DNA of 64,000 nucleotides from Bifidobacterium mongoliense DSM 21395 (GCF_000741285.1 NZ_JGZE01000012.1:43155-107154); one strand, 5' to 3'. Positions 48,338-60,486 are shown, numbered from the stretch's first letter. Numbers and translations: made by a program. The notes: generated from the letters alone by a model not told the origin.

Positions 48338-48646
48338 ATGTACGCGATTGTGAAGGCCGGTGGCCATCAGGAAAAGGTCGAGGTCGGTGACGTCATCCTG
48401 GTCAACCGTCTCGATGCGAAGAAGGGCGATGCCGTGGAATTCCCGGTCGCGCTCGTTGTCGACGGCGCCAAGGTGACCTTGGGCGCCAAGGATCTTGCCC
48501 AGCTTTCCGTCAAGGCGGAGGTCGTCGACGACGAGGCCAAGGGTCCCAAGATCAACATCATGAAGTTCAAGAACAAGACGGGCGTGACTCGTCGTAAGGG
48601 CCACCGTCAGCAGCTGACCGCCGTCAAGGTAACGGCGATCGCCTGA
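48338..48646 (+). CDS. rplU: 50S ribosomal protein L21
   Basis: 102 residues matching L21 from end to end: [20 protein letters not shown] at the start and [20 protein letters not shown] near the C-terminus. AAGGAACG precedes the ATG. Binds 23S rRNA in the large subunit. It is followed after 33 nt by rpmA; the rplU-rpmA-obg order is conserved in most bacteria. Confidence 0.98.
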   Translation: MYAIVKAGGHQEKVEVGDVILVNRLDAKKGDAVEFPVALVVDGAKVTLGAKDLAQLSVKAEVVDDEAKGPKINIMKFKNKTGVTRRKGHRQQLTAVKVTAIA

Positions 48647-48679
48647 TCGGGCTCGTCAACAGGACCGAAAGGAACAGAC

Positions 48680-48928
48680 ATGGCACATAAGAAGGGCGCA
48701 TCCGCCTCACGTAACGGTCGCGATTCGGGACCCCAGTACCTCGGTATCAAGAAGTTCGGCGGCGAAGCAGTCGTGGCCGGCAACATCATCGTGCGTCAGC
48801 GTGGCAGCAAGTTCCACGCCGGAGAGAACGTCGGCACGGGCAAGGACCACACGCTGTTCGCCCTCGCGCAGGGCAACGTGAAGTTCGCCGTTCGTCGTGA
48901 CCGCAAGGTCGTCGACGTCATCGCCTGA
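48680..48928 (+). CDS. rpmA: 50S ribosomal protein L27
   Basis: 82 residues. The N-terminal tail [18 protein letters not shown] that reaches the peptidyl-transferase centre begins right after the initiator Met, without the cleavable extension found in Firmicutes. [10 protein letters not shown] and GNIIVRQRG follow. AAAGGAAC precedes the ATG. Terminator follows at once. Confidence 0.98.
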   Translation: MAHKKGASASRNGRDSGPQYLGIKKFGGEAVVAGNIIVRQRGSKFHAGENVGTGKDHTLFALAQGNVKFAVRRDRKVVDVIA

Positions 48929-48945
48929 CGCGTTTCGCGTAGCAT

Positions 48946-48978
48946 AGGGCCGTGCTCGTTTCGAGCACGGCCCTTTCT
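48946..48978 (+). terminator. Terminator of rplU-rpmA
   Basis: AGGGCCGTGCTCG-ttt-CGAGCACGGCCCT, a perfect 13-bp stem followed by TTCTG. It ends transcription before obg, which has its own leaderless promoter. Confidence 0.85.
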
Positions 48979-49041
48979 GCATTCATACGGCCACCTTCGT
49001 GTGCCGGGGTTCGCTCCCGGCGGCGCAGGGGCCCCGGCAAG

Positions 49042-51854
<2,813 letters not shown>

Positions 51855-52041
51855 TCGTGCATCGTGACTAACTCTTCCTTGTGCGATGGTGCACGGGGAC
51901 GAACCTCGTCCTCGTCTGCTTGCCGTTCGTCCCGCGGGGTCCGTCCCCGGTGATCCCTCACGCGGGGCCGTCCCTCACGTCTCTTTCCCCGAAGTCCTCC
52001 CCTCGGTGTTTTCCCGTGCCCCTGTTTTCCCTTGCCCCTAC

Positions 52042-52047
52042 TAGATT
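52042..52047 (+). promoter_or_regulatory. -10 box, probable leaderless start of the aminotransferase
   Basis: TAGATT, 7 nt before ATG 52055; no ribosome binding site. It decides the start: upstream in-frame ATG 51881 would translate the promoter. Confidence 0.6.
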
Positions 52048-52054
52048 GGTAGGC

Positions 52055-53275
52055 ATGACAATGGCTGATTGGCAAATGCTCAGTGACCGTATCCGACATG
52101 TGGAGCCCAGCGCCACGCTGGCCGTCGATTCCAAGGCGAAGGCCATGAAGGCCTCCGGCATCGACGTCATCGGTTTCGGTGCCGGGGAGCCGAATTTCCC
52201 GACCCCCGATTATGTGGTCGACGCCGCGGCCCAGGCCTGCCGCGATCCGAAGAACCATCGCTACACCCCGACTGCCGGGCTACCTGAACTGCGCCGCGCG
52301 ATCGCCGACAAAACCCTGCGCGACAGCGGCTATGCGGTCGCTCCGGAGCAGGTCGTGGTGACCAATGGCGGCAAGCAGGCCGTCTACGAGTCGATGCAGA
52401 TCCTGCTTGATCCCGACGACGAGGTCATCATCCCCGCACCCTATTGGACGACGTATCCCCAGGCCGTGCGTCTGGCCGGCGGCGTGCCCGTCACGGTTTT
52501 CGCCGGCGCCGACAGAGGCTTCGAACCCGATATCGACCAGATCGAGGCCGCTCGGACGCCCCGGACCAAGGCGATCATCGTCAATTCCCCCTCCAATCCG
52601 ACCGGGGCGGTGTGGAGCGAGCGGACCATCACCGAAATCGGGCGCTGGGCGCTCGACCACCACATCTGGGTGATATCCGATGAGATCTACGAGCACCTGC
52701 ATTACGACGGGGTCGATACCACCTACATCGGCGCGGGCGTTCCGGAGCTGAGGAACCAGCTGCTCGTGCTCAACGGCGTGGCCAAGACGTATGCGATGAC
52801 CGGATGGCGCGTGGGGTGGATGATCGCCCCCGAACCCGTCGCGAAGGCCGCCGCCAAGCTCCAGGGGCATCTGACCTCGAACGTCTCGAACGTTTCCCAG
52901 CGTGCCGCGATCGCCGCGGTCGGCGGGAACCTGGATGCCGTCGTCGCCATGCTCCGGGCCTTCGACCGACGCCGTGCCGCGATCGTCGACGCGCTCAACG
53001 CCATCGACGGTGTCGTGTGCCCCACGCCCAAGGGGGCGTTCTATGCGTTCGCGGATGTGCGCGCCCTGCTTGGCCGTGCCCTGGGGCCGAACGGTTCGAA
53101 CGCCGAGACCTCCGCGCAGCTCGCCGAGCTGCTGCTTGACGAGGCCCATATCGCCGCCGTGCCCGGCGAGGCTTTCGGCGCCCCCGGGTATCTGCGCTTC
53201 TCCTATGCCTTGGCTGACGACCAGCTTGATTTCGGCATGCACCGCTTCGCCGCGTGGGCTGGGGCGGCCCGGTAG
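52055..53275 (+). CDS. Pyridoxal-phosphate aminotransferase, aspartate/aromatic type (class I)
   Basis: 406 residues. PLP lysine K244 in [35 protein letters not shown] and [14 protein letters not shown] near the N-terminus; [13 protein letters not shown] and [13 protein letters not shown] in the middle; the C-terminal carboxylate-binding Arg in [14 protein letters not shown]. This is the I-gamma/AspC-like aspartate aminotransferase group of Gram-positive bacteria, which makes aspartate from oxaloacetate or acts on prephenate or aromatic substrates. It lies between proB and tRNA-Trp/secE. Confidence 0.93.
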   Translation: MTMADWQMLSDRIRHVEPSATLAVDSKAKAMKASGIDVIGFGAGEPNFPTPDYVVDAAAQACRDPKNHRYTPTAGLPELRRAIADKTLRDSGYAVAPEQVVVTNGGKQAVYESMQILLDPDDEVIIPAPYWTTYPQAVRLAGGVPVTVFAGADRGFEPDIDQIEAARTPRTKAIIVNSPSNPTGAVWSERTITEIGRWALDHHIWVISDEIYEHLHYDGVDTTYIGAGVPELRNQLLVLNGVAKTYAMTGWRVGWMIAPEPVAKAAAKLQGHLTSNVSNVSQRAAIAAVGGNLDAVVAMLRAFDRRRAAIVDALNAIDGVVCPTPKGAFYAFADVRALLGRALGPNGSNAETSAQLAELLLDEAHIAAVPGEAFGAPGYLRFSYALADDQLDFGMHRFAAWAGAAR

Positions 53276-53292
53276 GTTCCTCATGACCGACA

Positions 53293-53335
53293 CGTCCAGC
53301 CGGCGGTTCGTGTGGCGCGAACACCCGACTGGACG
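53293..53335 (+). terminator. Stem-loop after the aminotransferase
   Basis: CGTCCAG pairs with CTGGACG, and inside it GTTCG pairs with CGAAC. It is followed by AAATC; no clear T tract. Confidence 0.45.
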
Positions 53336-53415
53336 AAATCAAGGGGTTTCGCTACTATGACTACTTGGCGGTTTTCCGCGTGCCTGCATATCGGCGACGC
53401 GGTGGATGTCAGCTT

Positions 53416-53491
53416 AGGGAAGTGGCGCAATTGGTAGCGCAACGGTCTCCAAAACCGTAGGTTGTGGGTTCGAGTCCCGCCTTCCCTGCCA
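53416..53491 (+). tRNA. tRNA-Trp (anticodon CCA)
   Basis: Acceptor AGGGAAG/CTTCCCT, D arm GCGCAATTGGTAGCGC, anticodon arm CGGTCTCCAAAACCG with CCA, T arm GTGGGTTCGAGTCCCGC, encoded CCA. The tRNA-Trp, secE, nusG order is a conserved bacterial arrangement. Confidence 0.96.
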
Positions 53492-53529
53492 ATACCTGAG
53501 TGGTACCAAAGGCCGAACGAAGGACGGGA

Positions 53530-53757
53530 ATGGCTAAGACACGCGAGAGTGACAAGGCTGTGAGGCCGAATGTGTTTATGCGTATCGGCTTGTTCATCAA
53601 GCAGATCATCGACGAACTCCGCAAGGTCGTCTCCCCCTCCGGCAAGGAGCTGCTGGGTTGGTCCTTCGCCGTGTTCGTCTTCGTCCTCATCCTGATGGCG
53701 CTGGTCACGGGCATGGACTTCGGACTGGGTAAGCTCACCCTGTGGATCTTTGGGTGA
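53530..53757 (+). CDS. secE: Preprotein translocase subunit SecE
   Basis: 75 residues, one membrane helix. The conserved amphipathic segment (FIKQIIDELRKVVSPSGKEL) is followed by the helix WSFAVFVFVLILMALVTGMD. This is the short single-span form that clamps SecY. AGGACGGGA precedes ATG 53530; the frame from 53500 would start inside the tRNA spacer. Confidence 0.95.
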   Translation: MAKTRESDKAVRPNVFMRIGLFIKQIIDELRKVVSPSGKELLGWSFAVFVFVLILMALVTGMDFGLGKLTLWIFG

Positions 53758-53795
53758 TACGAGGGTGATACGAGACTGTGAAGGTGGATTTAGGC

Positions 53796-54911
53796 ATGAA
53801 TGACGATGAGTTGAAGGCCGACGCCGCGAATGGCGACACGGTGAGTGGTGACGTGGTGAATGACGGCACGGTCAGTGACGGCAACGCGCAAGGCGATGCC
53901 GCGAACAACGATGCCGCGCAGGCCGATGGCGCCGCGCAGGCTGAGGATACGCAGGCTGAGGATACGCAGGCTGAGGATACTTCCACGGATATCGCGGCCA
54001 ACGTCACTGCGGACTCCTCCACTGGGGATGCCGGGGTTGACGCCGCTGCTGATTCCGATACTGCCGATACTGCAGATTCTGCCAATACCGATTCCGCCAA
54101 TGCTGATTCCAATGCCGAGGTTTCCGCTGCGGATGATGTCCTGACGGATGGTGCTCATTCGGCCGCCGTCAGTGCCGATGCCGCTGATGGCGCTGAGACC
54201 GCTGACACCAATACCGATGCCCAGCAGGCCGATGATGGAGAAACCGCCGCAAGTGCCGATAGTGCGGATAACGCTGATGCTGCTTCCGGGGATGATGCCG
54301 GTGCACGCGCGGTCAAGGAATTCTCCAAGAGCCTGCGTACGTTGGACGGCAAATGGTATGTCCTTCATACATATTCCGGGTATGAGAAGCGCGTGAAGAC
54401 GAACGTCGAATCCCGAGTCCAGAGCTTCGGGCTCGAGGACAAGATCTTCCAGGTCGAAGTGCCGATGGAAGAGGTCGAGAAGCACACGGACAAGGGCAAG
54501 AAGGTCGTCACCCGCGTGCGCATCCCCGGTTATGTGCTCATTCGCATGTGGCCCGATGAAAACGCGCGTCGCATCGTGCGCGAGACCGAAGCCGTCACCG
54601 GCTTCGTCGGCCCCACCAAGGACCCTGCGCCGCTCAGCCGCAAGGAAGTCGTGCGCATGATGGCCCCGATGATCGCCTCGGAGGCGCTCAAAGAGGCGGG
54701 GGACAAACCCGCCGTCGCCAAGAAGCGTACCGTCGAAGTGTCGTACGCCGTGGGCGATCAGGTTACCGTCACCGATGGTCCGTTCGCGACGATGGCCGCC
54801 ATGGTCTCCGATGTCGAGCCGACCACGCAGAAACTCACCGTGCTTGTGTCCATCTTCGGCCGCGACACACCTGTCGAGCTTGGTTTCGACCAGGTCGAGA
54901 AACTCGTCTGA
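53796..54911 (+). CDS. nusG: Transcription factor NusG with long acidic N-terminal extension
   Basis: Binds RNA polymerase and modulates pausing, termination and coupling to ribosomes. 371 residues. Residues about 1-170 are an Ala/Asp/Ser/Thr-rich region almost without positive charge, including three copies of QAEDT. The conserved protein starts at [20 protein letters not shown] (NGN domain) and ends with a KOW domain ([20 protein letters not shown]). Actinobacterial NusG proteins often carry acidic extensions, but this one is unusually long. GGTGGA lies upstream of ATG 53796; an in-frame GTG at 53778 is possible. Confidence 0.94.
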   Translation: MNDDELKADAANGDTVSGDVVNDGTVSDGNAQGDAANNDAAQADGAAQAEDTQAEDTQAEDTSTDIAANVTADSSTGDAGVDAAADSDTADTADSANTDSANADSNAEVSAADDVLTDGAHSAAVSADAADGAETADTNTDAQQADDGETAASADSADNADAASGDDAGARAVKEFSKSLRTLDGKWYVLHTYSGYEKRVKTNVESRVQSFGLEDKIFQVEVPMEEVEKHTDKGKKVVTRVRIPGYVLIRMWPDENARRIVRETEAVTGFVGPTKDPAPLSRKEVVRMMAPMIASEALKEAGDKPAVAKKRTVEVSYAVGDQVTVTDGPFATMAAMVSDVEPTTQKLTVLVSIFGRDTPVELGFDQVEKLV

Positions 54912-55000
54912 ATCGGCGTCGCGCGGCTTGACAAGGAGTCGCGCCGTGTGGTCATCCGGTTTGCGGTGTTCGAATCGTCGATGACCTCTTATGTACTTGT

Positions 55001-55031
55001 CCTGTGCCCCGGGTGCGTCCCGGGGCACAGG
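55001..55031 (+). terminator. Stem-loop after nusG
   Basis: CCTGTGCCCCGGG-tgcgt-CCCGGGGCACAGG, a perfect 13-bp stem 90 nt after the nusG stop. No T tract follows, but the stability and position favour termination, which would uncouple rplK-rplA from nusG. Confidence 0.65.
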
Positions 55032-55100
55032 CGTATCCGGGGCAGTGTGCTCAGGGCATTCGGCGGCTAGTGGCCATGCGATGTGCCGGGTTGACGGTCG

Positions 55101-55260
55101 GTGCTCTTGGAGAGTGGTTGGTTTGGTCGGCGAGTGGCCGGTTCGGCCGGCGAGTGGCCCTTGCGTAGGGGGGATGGTTAGTTTGGTCGGCGAGTGGCTG
55201 GTTCGATCGGCGGATAGTTCGTTTGGTCGGCAAATGGGTGGTTCGATCGGCAAATGGCCG
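55101..55260. repeat. 20-bp tandem repeat array (8 units)
   Basis: Units start every 20 nt at 55101, 55121 and so on to 55241. Typical unit: GTTTGGTCGGCGAGTGGCCG. Units 1 and 4 are the most divergent. The array is unrelated in sequence and period to the 21-bp array on the other side of the palindromic element. Confidence 0.9.
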
Positions 55261-55290
55261 GATAAATGGAACGTTGCGCCTCATACCCGT

Positions 55291-55364
55291 TAGGCAACTG
55301 GGGTGATAGCGAAACGCAACTGCGGAATATGGCCCCTCGATTTTCGTATCACCCGACTTGTCTA
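55291..55364 (+). repeat. Dispersed palindromic element, copy 3
   Basis: The left arm GGGTGATAGCGAAA pairs with the right arm TTTTCGTATCACCC; TAGGCAA and TTGTCTA extend the stem. The core GCGGAATATGGCCCCTCG is identical to copies 1 and 2. The right end continues in register into a 21-bp array. Confidence 0.85.
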
Positions 55365-55628
55365 CGTGAATCGACGACTTGTGTCGGGCAACTGTCCACT
55401 TTGGGCGGTGAACCGTCGACTTGTGTCTGTGAAACTCGGACTTGCGTCTGTGAATCGGCGACTTGTGTCAGTGAATCGGCGACTTGTGTCAGGCAACCGT
55501 CCATCTTGGATCGTGAATCGTCCACTTATGTCAGCGAAGTTGCGATTCTTGTCGGTGAATCGGCGACTTGTGTCGGTGAATCTCCGACTTATGTCGGGCA
55601 ATCGTCGACTCTTGCATAGCAATCGCTA
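55356..55628 (-). repeat. 21-bp tandem repeat array (13 units), locus 3
   Basis: Thirteen units with an exact 21-nt period start at 55356, 55377 and so on to 55608. Typical unit: ACTTGTGTCAGTGAATCGGC plus G. The first unit is the terminal ACTTGTCTA of the palindromic element plus 12 nt. The reverse complement matches the array at 519-665 in period and sequence. The remaining 55629-55945 contains the rplK promoter region and no gene. Confidence 0.92.
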
Positions 55629-55945
55629 ACCTGTCCACGGTGACGGATGGGGTGACGGTGATGCCAATGGTGACGGATGCGGCAACACCGACGGCGCCCG
55701 GTACGCGGGCAAGCATGCGTGCCCCTGTCGACAGTCCGGTCAGTGCAGCCGGGGTGGGGCGGGGTGTGCAATACGTTCCGGTCTTGGGTGGGCTCCGTTG
55801 TCCGGTTCTCCGGGCATACTGGTGAAGCTTGTGTCCGCGGTCCAGTATTGCGGATGCGACGGTAAGTATTCACTGCGGGAGGTTGTCGGCCACGGGTGTG
55901 GACGGCGGCCGCATGCACCGCTGTAGAGAAAGAAGAACCATCACC

Positions 55946-56377
55946 ATGGCTCCCAAGAAGAAAGTCTCAGCGCTGATCAAGCTGCAGATCGAGGCCGGCA
56001 AGGCGAATCCCGCCCCGCCGCTCGGCCCTGCGCTCGGTTCGCACGGCGTGAACATCATGGACTTCTGCAAGGCGTATAACGCCCAGACGAAGGACAAGAT
56101 GGGTCAGGTCGTCCCTGTTGAGATCACCGTCTACGAAGATCGCTCCTTCACCTTCGTGCTCAAGACCCCGCCGGCCGCAGCCCTGCTGCTCAAGGCCGCC
56201 GGCATCGACAAGGGCACCGACAACCCCCAGACGCACAAGGTCGGTTCGGTCACCAAGGCCCAGGTTCGCGAGATCGCCGAGACCAAGATGGCTGACCTTT
56301 CCGCTCGTGACGTCGAGGCCGGGATGAAGATCATCGCGGGCACCGCCCGTTCGATGGGCATCACGGTTACGGACTGA
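55946..56377 (+). CDS. rplK: 50S ribosomal protein L11
   Basis: 143 residues, full-length L11: [36 protein letters not shown], and the RNA-binding C-terminal domain ending [12 protein letters not shown]. It forms the GTPase-associated centre with 23S rRNA. Only a weak AGAAAGAAG lies before ATG 55946. It is followed after 14 nt by rplA. In most bacteria it directly follows nusG; here 1034 nt of repeats intervene. Confidence 0.98.
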   Translation: MAPKKKVSALIKLQIEAGKANPAPPLGPALGSHGVNIMDFCKAYNAQTKDKMGQVVPVEITVYEDRSFTFVLKTPPAAALLLKAAGIDKGTDNPQTHKVGSVTKAQVREIAETKMADLSARDVEAGMKIIAGTARSMGITVTD

Positions 56378-56391
56378 GAGGAGAAGGACAG

Positions 56392-57084
56392 ATGGCTAAG
56401 CATTCCAAGAAGTATCGCGAAGCGTCCGAAAAGGTCGATCGCAACAACCAGTACACCGCCGCCGAGGCCGTGGCCCTGCTCAAGAGCATGCCGAAGCGTG
56501 GCTTCGACGAGACGCTCGAGGCCGTGTACCGCCTGAACGTCGACCCGCGCAAGGCCGATCAGCTCATCCGTGGCGTCATCAATCTGCCCCACGGCACGGG
56601 TAAGACCGCGACCGTCCTCGTCTTCGCCCGTGGCCCCAAGGCCACCGAAGCCACCGAGGCCGGAGCCGACATGGTCGGCGATGACGATCTGATCGCCAAG
56701 GTCCAGGACGGATTCCTCGACTTCGACGCCGTGGTCGCCACCCCGGACATGATGGGCAAGGTCGGTCGTCTCGGCCGCGTGCTCGGTCCCCGTGGCCTCA
56801 TGCCGAACCCGAAGACCGGTACCGTGACCATGGATGTGGCCAAGGCCGTGTCTGACATCAAGGGTGGCAAGATCGACTTCCGCGTCGACAAGAACGGCAA
56901 CCTCTCCTTCATCATCGGCAAGATGTCGTTCTCCGCCGACGATCTGACCGAGAACTTCCAGTCCGTGGCCGACGAGATCAAGCGTCTGCGTCCGTCCACC
57001 GTCAAGGGCCGCTACATCGCCAAGGCGACGTTGAGCTCTACGATGGGCCCCGGCGTTCCGCTGGACATCGCCACGCTCGCCTGA
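56392..57084 (+). CDS. rplA: 50S ribosomal protein L1
   Basis: 230 residues: [20 protein letters not shown] at the start, [20 protein letters not shown], the signature [20 protein letters not shown] and the end [14 protein letters not shown]. It builds the L1 stalk and in many bacteria represses its own operon by binding a 23S-like site in the rplK leader. GAGGAGAAGG precedes the ATG. rplJ-rplL do not follow; a terminator does. Confidence 0.98.
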   Translation: MAKHSKKYREASEKVDRNNQYTAAEAVALLKSMPKRGFDETLEAVYRLNVDPRKADQLIRGVINLPHGTGKTATVLVFARGPKATEATEAGADMVGDDDLIAKVQDGFLDFDAVVATPDMMGKVGRLGRVLGPRGLMPNPKTGTVTMDVAKAVSDIKGGKIDFRVDKNGNLSFIIGKMSFSADDLTENFQSVADEIKRLRPSTVKGRYIAKATLSSTMGPGVPLDIATLA

Positions 57085-57168
57085 CGCACCTGCCGGACGC
57101 ATGGCGCCGTACGCCGTATGAGCAAGATCATGTGACGTGGACCATGTAGCCGATTGATATCGTCGTAT

Positions 57169-57215
57169 CGACCGAGGGGTCGCATCCGTATGGGTGCGAC
57201 CCCTCGGTCGTTCGT
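57169..57215 (+). terminator. Terminator of rplK-rplA
   Basis: CGACCGAGGGGTCGCAtCC pairs with GGtGCGACCCCTCGGTCG, one of the strongest hairpins in the window, followed by TTCGTAT. Confidence 0.85.
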
Positions 57216-57219
57216 ATAT

Positions 57220-57319
57220 CACACCCGAAGCGCCGGCATTGCATCGCACCAGGAACGCTGGCATGACATCACATCCGAAGCGCTGGCATGACATCACATC
57301 CGGAACGCGCCGGCACTAC
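57220..57319. repeat. 25-bp tandem repeat (4 units)
   Basis: Units at 57220, 57245, 57270 and 57295; typical unit begins CACATCCGAAGCGCTGGCAT. The last unit overlaps the stop codon of the PucR-type gene (57316-57318). Confidence 0.9.
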
Positions 57320-58260
57320 GAGGCGTCGCGCATTCGTCCGACGGCGATGGCGGTGCGCAGGACGAAGGCCTCGCGTGGGTCGGTCGCGTCCCAGCCGGTC
57401 GTCTCGGCGGCGCGTTTGAGCCGGTATCGCACGGTGTTGGGGTGGACGTTGAGCTCGCGGGCCGTCATGTCGAGCGAACCGCCGGAATCGATGAACGCCG
57501 AGATGGTGCTGAGGGTGGGGTCGTCCGGGCTTTCGCCGAGCAAGCTGGAGAAGACGGCGGTGTACAGCTCGTCCCTGGCCGCGGCGTCGCCGAGCAACGC
57601 TCGCTCGGGCAGGACGTCGTCGGCCCGCATCGGCCGGGGCAGCGTATGCACGGCGGCGGCGGCGTCGAGTGCGCTGAACGCCGCGTGCAGCCCCCGGCAG
57701 GCCCCGGCGACCTCGCGGTTCGCAGGAACCAGGCACACGGGGTGTTGCTCGTCGAACGCCCCCAATACCGCCGTGCATGTCACCTCGGGTGTGGCCGCGC
57801 CCTGCACCGCCACGAGGACGGCGACGCGGGAGCCGTGGCGTCCCATGATCTGCAGTTTGCCGCCCAGGTTGCGTATGCCGGCGAGGATGGTCCTGTGCAC
57901 GGTGGCGTAGGATGCGGCGGGCGTGCCCGCCACCACGAAGCAGGAGAAGTCCTCCGGCCACCCCAGCACATGCAGCAGCGCGGACACTCGGGAGTCGTGC
58001 AATCCGTGGCAGAGCGCCTCGAAGGCTATCGTCTCGATATGACCGGTCAACGCCTCATCGCGCTCGACCGTTTCGCAGCCGTCTGCGCCGCCATCTTCGT
58101 GTGTGTCCACCTGGTTGTCGCCGTGGTTGCTCTCCCGGTCCTCGGTCCGTGCGGGGGTACTACGTACCATGCCCAACAGGTCCAGCACGTCGTCGTGCTC
58201 CCCATCCGCCGCGTCCTGCGGTTCGTGTCGTGGGTTGTGCCCTGGTTGAGATTCGGTCAT
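57316..58260 (-). CDS. PucR/CdaR-type transcriptional regulator
   Basis: 314 residues. The C-terminal helix-turn-helix is the PucR type: GGSLDMTARELNVHPNTVRY followed by RLKRAAETTGWD. The middle (about 95-230) looks like the GGDEF-like sensory domain of this group, and the first 70 residues are polar and low in conservation. Relatives control purine or sugar-acid degradation; the inducer here is unknown. ATG 58260 overlaps the stop of the upstream gene. GGAGG is only one base away, too close to serve, and TAAGCT lies six bases before the ATG, so either coupling or a leaderless start applies. Confidence 0.87.
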   Translation of the reverse strand: MTESQPGHNPRHEPQDAADGEHDDVLDLLGMVRSTPARTEDRESNHGDNQVDTHEDGGADGCETVERDEALTGHIETIAFEALCHGLHDSRVSALLHVLGWPEDFSCFVVAGTPAASYATVHRTILAGIRNLGGKLQIMGRHGSRVAVLVAVQGAATPEVTCTAVLGAFDEQHPVCLVPANREVAGACRGLHAAFSALDAAAAVHTLPRPMRADDVLPERALLGDAAARDELYTAVFSSLLGESPDDPTLSTISAFIDSGGSLDMTARELNVHPNTVRYRLKRAAETTGWDATDPREAFVLRTAIAVGRMRDAS

Positions 58261-60407
58261 GCCTCCAGCTTAGCCGACGGCGCTGTGCGTGGCTGGGATT
58301 CGCGCCAGTAGGTCAGCGCCACGAACCCGAAGACGAAGGCGACGGGCAGCATATGCCGCTCGAAGTTGTTCGCGGGGGAGGTGATCATCACACCCATAAG
58401 GAGCAGCAGCGGCACATGCCAGGCCAGGATACGCCACCGTCGCCCGATGACCTCCGCCGCGCCCAGCAGGAGCGTGAGGATGACGTAGAAATTGCCATGC
58501 ACGATCCAGCCCAGCACCGGTATCGCACCGACGGCCGGCGCCCGTTGTGCCACGGTGGTGCGCCAACCCGGCTGCCAGTATTTGATCCATGTCGACCAAT
58601 CGGTGACGTAGTCGTTGGTCAGGTAGTAGGCCATGGGAACGTATGGTTGGTCGTTCACGTCGAAGTAGCCGAAGCATTTGGCCAGGAAGGCGTCCGTGGC
58701 GATGCGCGGATTGGCGCGCACGATCTGCCACCATGCCCGGTTGAAGTCGCGCATGTCATCCTTGGATACGGAGCGCCAGCGATAGCTCACTTTCTTGGAC
58801 TGGATGCCCGAGGATTTGACGGGATCAGCGTCCTGCTGGAAGTACGAGTCGCCCATCTGATCGAGATTGAAGATGGGCGCGAGCAGTTCCCGGGCGGAGT
58901 CGGGTATGCCCGCTGGGTTCAGTTTCGCGACCCGGGCGATCTGCTGCAACTGTATGCCCCGGGACTCGATCGGATCGCCTTGGATGACCATGCCGCTGGA
59001 GAACAGCAGCGCCATCGCCCCGTGAATCAGGAGGGCGGGCAGCGCCAGGGCGACGAGGTAGGTCCGCCAACGCCGACGGTCGCTGATGACGAGGAGCACG
59101 ACCTGGATCACGATGAGATACCAGGCGTATTTGGCCGAGATCATCATCACGCAGGTGCTGACCGCCATGGCCACGACGGTTCCGGTGCGAGGGCGTATGC
59201 GGCCCCGGCATCCGTGCGCGGGCCTCTGGGTCATATGCAGTTCGTATCCCAGCGAGAACCACCAGACGAAGGCGAAGGCGAAGACCGGAGATTTCGTCAG
59301 CGAGATCGTGGAGAACAGCACCAAAGGGCAGGTCAGGAAGAAGAGCATGATGACACAGCGGGCTACCGGTCCGGCGGGCGTCGTCTGGGTCATGGTGTCG
59401 TGTTCGTGCGCGCTGAGCGCTCCATGCGGTCTCATGCCGCGTTCCGGCCGCATCGGGTCGCGCGGCGTGAACCGCTCGACCCTCGGATCCTCAACGCTCG
59501 CGACGGTCCGTGCCTCACGCCGCCAAGGTAGGTTGAGGAATCGATCGGCGCAGGAGGCGCAGCAGTACGCCGCGAACAGGCATTGGCCCAGCGACAGTAC
59601 GACGATGCCCAGATCGTTGGACCCGCTGAGGAAGCGCGAAACCCCCGCGACCGCCCCGTATAGGACGGTGAGCACGATGTTGTGCTGATCGGTCAGATAG
59701 GTGGGGTCGGTCGGCCACATGTAATGCGCGGTCGGGTAGATATCCATGGGGACGAAGGAGAAGAAGCCGATGTAGGGCTGCCGCATGCCGGCCCACTGGT
59801 TGTAGGCCCAGCTGAATTCGCGGATCTGCGAGCGGATGTCGGCGCCGAAGGCGCTCAGCAGCGTCACGGGCACCCACAGCCATCCGAGGCACAGGATGGT
59901 CCCGATCTTCCAACGGCGGTCGGTGATGCGGACCAGGCCATAGCCCAGATGTCGGGTGGCCACGATGCGCCAACGTTCCATCCGTCGTATCGCCGTACGG
60001 AACCGGGGTGAGTTCGCCAGGCGTGACGGTACGAGACGCAGCGCCGCACGGCCGACCGCCCGGGTGAACCGTGCGCGAGACCAGGTCTGCGGCCACACCC
60101 GCTGGCCCCGCGACCATCTGACCAGAGCCACCACCACGCCCAAGCTCACGCCGAAGGCGAGCACCATGATCACGGCGTTGAGCCATGAGAACTGCGCCAG
60201 ACCTTGTTGGGCCCAATATAACGGGCCGATGCCGGTGCACAGGCCGATCCACAGGCATGCCGCCACCGCCAGGGACCACGCCGCCACATCGCCACCGCGT
60301 TTCCCGCGCGGCGATGACGTTCGCGGGGTGGGTCTGGCGCCGGTTTCGGAGGTGATTTCGGCTCGGCCGTGGGCATGGCATTGGGGGCCTCGCGCGAGAT
60401 CGATCAT
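58257..60407 (-). CDS. Large polytopic membrane protein, glycosyltransferase-like (DUF6020-type)
   Basis: 716 residues with about twelve membrane helices. After the first long soluble N-terminus come two helices, a cytoplasmic Arg-rich stretch, then many helices separated by loops including PYIGFFSFVPMDIYPTAHYM and a large loop (about 500-600) with SYFQQDADPVKSSGIQSKKV. The general architecture (helices plus large external loops) recalls GT-C glycosyltransferases and DUF6020 proteins of bifidobacteria; this comparison is from memory of the family, not a search. ATG 60407 lies seven bases after TAGAAT. Overlaps the PucR-type gene, so the two are co-transcribed. Confidence 0.75.
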   Translation of the reverse strand: MIDLARGPQCHAHGRAEITSETGARPTPRTSSPRGKRGGDVAAWSLAVAACLWIGLCTGIGPLYWAQQGLAQFSWLNAVIMVLAFGVSLGVVVALVRWSRGQRVWPQTWSRARFTRAVGRAALRLVPSRLANSPRFRTAIRRMERWRIVATRHLGYGLVRITDRRWKIGTILCLGWLWVPVTLLSAFGADIRSQIREFSWAYNQWAGMRQPYIGFFSFVPMDIYPTAHYMWPTDPTYLTDQHNIVLTVLYGAVAGVSRFLSGSNDLGIVVLSLGQCLFAAYCCASCADRFLNLPWRREARTVASVEDPRVERFTPRDPMRPERGMRPHGALSAHEHDTMTQTTPAGPVARCVIMLFFLTCPLVLFSTISLTKSPVFAFAFVWWFSLGYELHMTQRPAHGCRGRIRPRTGTVVAMAVSTCVMMISAKYAWYLIVIQVVLLVISDRRRWRTYLVALALPALLIHGAMALLFSSGMVIQGDPIESRGIQLQQIARVAKLNPAGIPDSARELLAPIFNLDQMGDSYFQQDADPVKSSGIQSKKVSYRWRSVSKDDMRDFNRAWWQIVRANPRIATDAFLAKCFGYFDVNDQPYVPMAYYLTNDYVTDWSTWIKYWQPGWRTTVAQRAPAVGAIPVLGWIVHGNFYVILTLLLGAAEVIGRRWRILAWHVPLLLLMGVMITSPANNFERHMLPVAFVFGFVALTYWRESQPRTAPSAKLEA
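58267..58272 (-). promoter_or_regulatory. Possible -10 box for the PucR-type gene
   Basis: TAAGCT on the minus strand, 6 nt before ATG 58260, inside the end of the upstream coding sequence. Spacing fits the leaderless pattern; coupling is the alternative. Confidence 0.35.
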
Positions 60408-60414
60408 GTCATGG

Positions 60415-60420
60415 ATTCTA
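60415..60420 (-). promoter_or_regulatory. -10 box, probable leaderless start of the membrane protein gene
   Basis: TAGAAT on the minus strand, 7 nt before ATG 60407. Confidence 0.55.
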
Positions 60421-60474
60421 GCCGGTGCACCCGAATGCCGGTCGCGTCGCGGTGGCCCTTCGGATGTCAGCGGC

Positions 60475-60480
60475 TAGAGT
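60475..60480 (+). promoter_or_regulatory. -10 box, probable leaderless start of birA
   Basis: TAGAGT, 6 nt before ATG 60487; divergent from the membrane-protein promoter 55 nt away. Confidence 0.6.
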
Positions 60481-60486
60481 GGAATC

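Noticed and set aside
53790..55253. 487-residue minus-strand frame across nusG and the 20-bp array
   Set aside because: Antisense to nusG. Its repetitive N-terminal part is the translation of the 20-bp repeats.
55362..55622. Minus-strand frame with a 7-residue repeat (SRRFTDT)
   Set aside because: A 21-nt period keeps one frame open automatically. No start signal, no context and no non-repeat domain, so it is treated as DNA repeat, not as a protein.
58257..60407. Possible pseudogene call because of several overlapping frames
   Set aside because: The minus-strand frame is continuous over 716 residues with regular membrane helices; the plus-strand frames are shadows.
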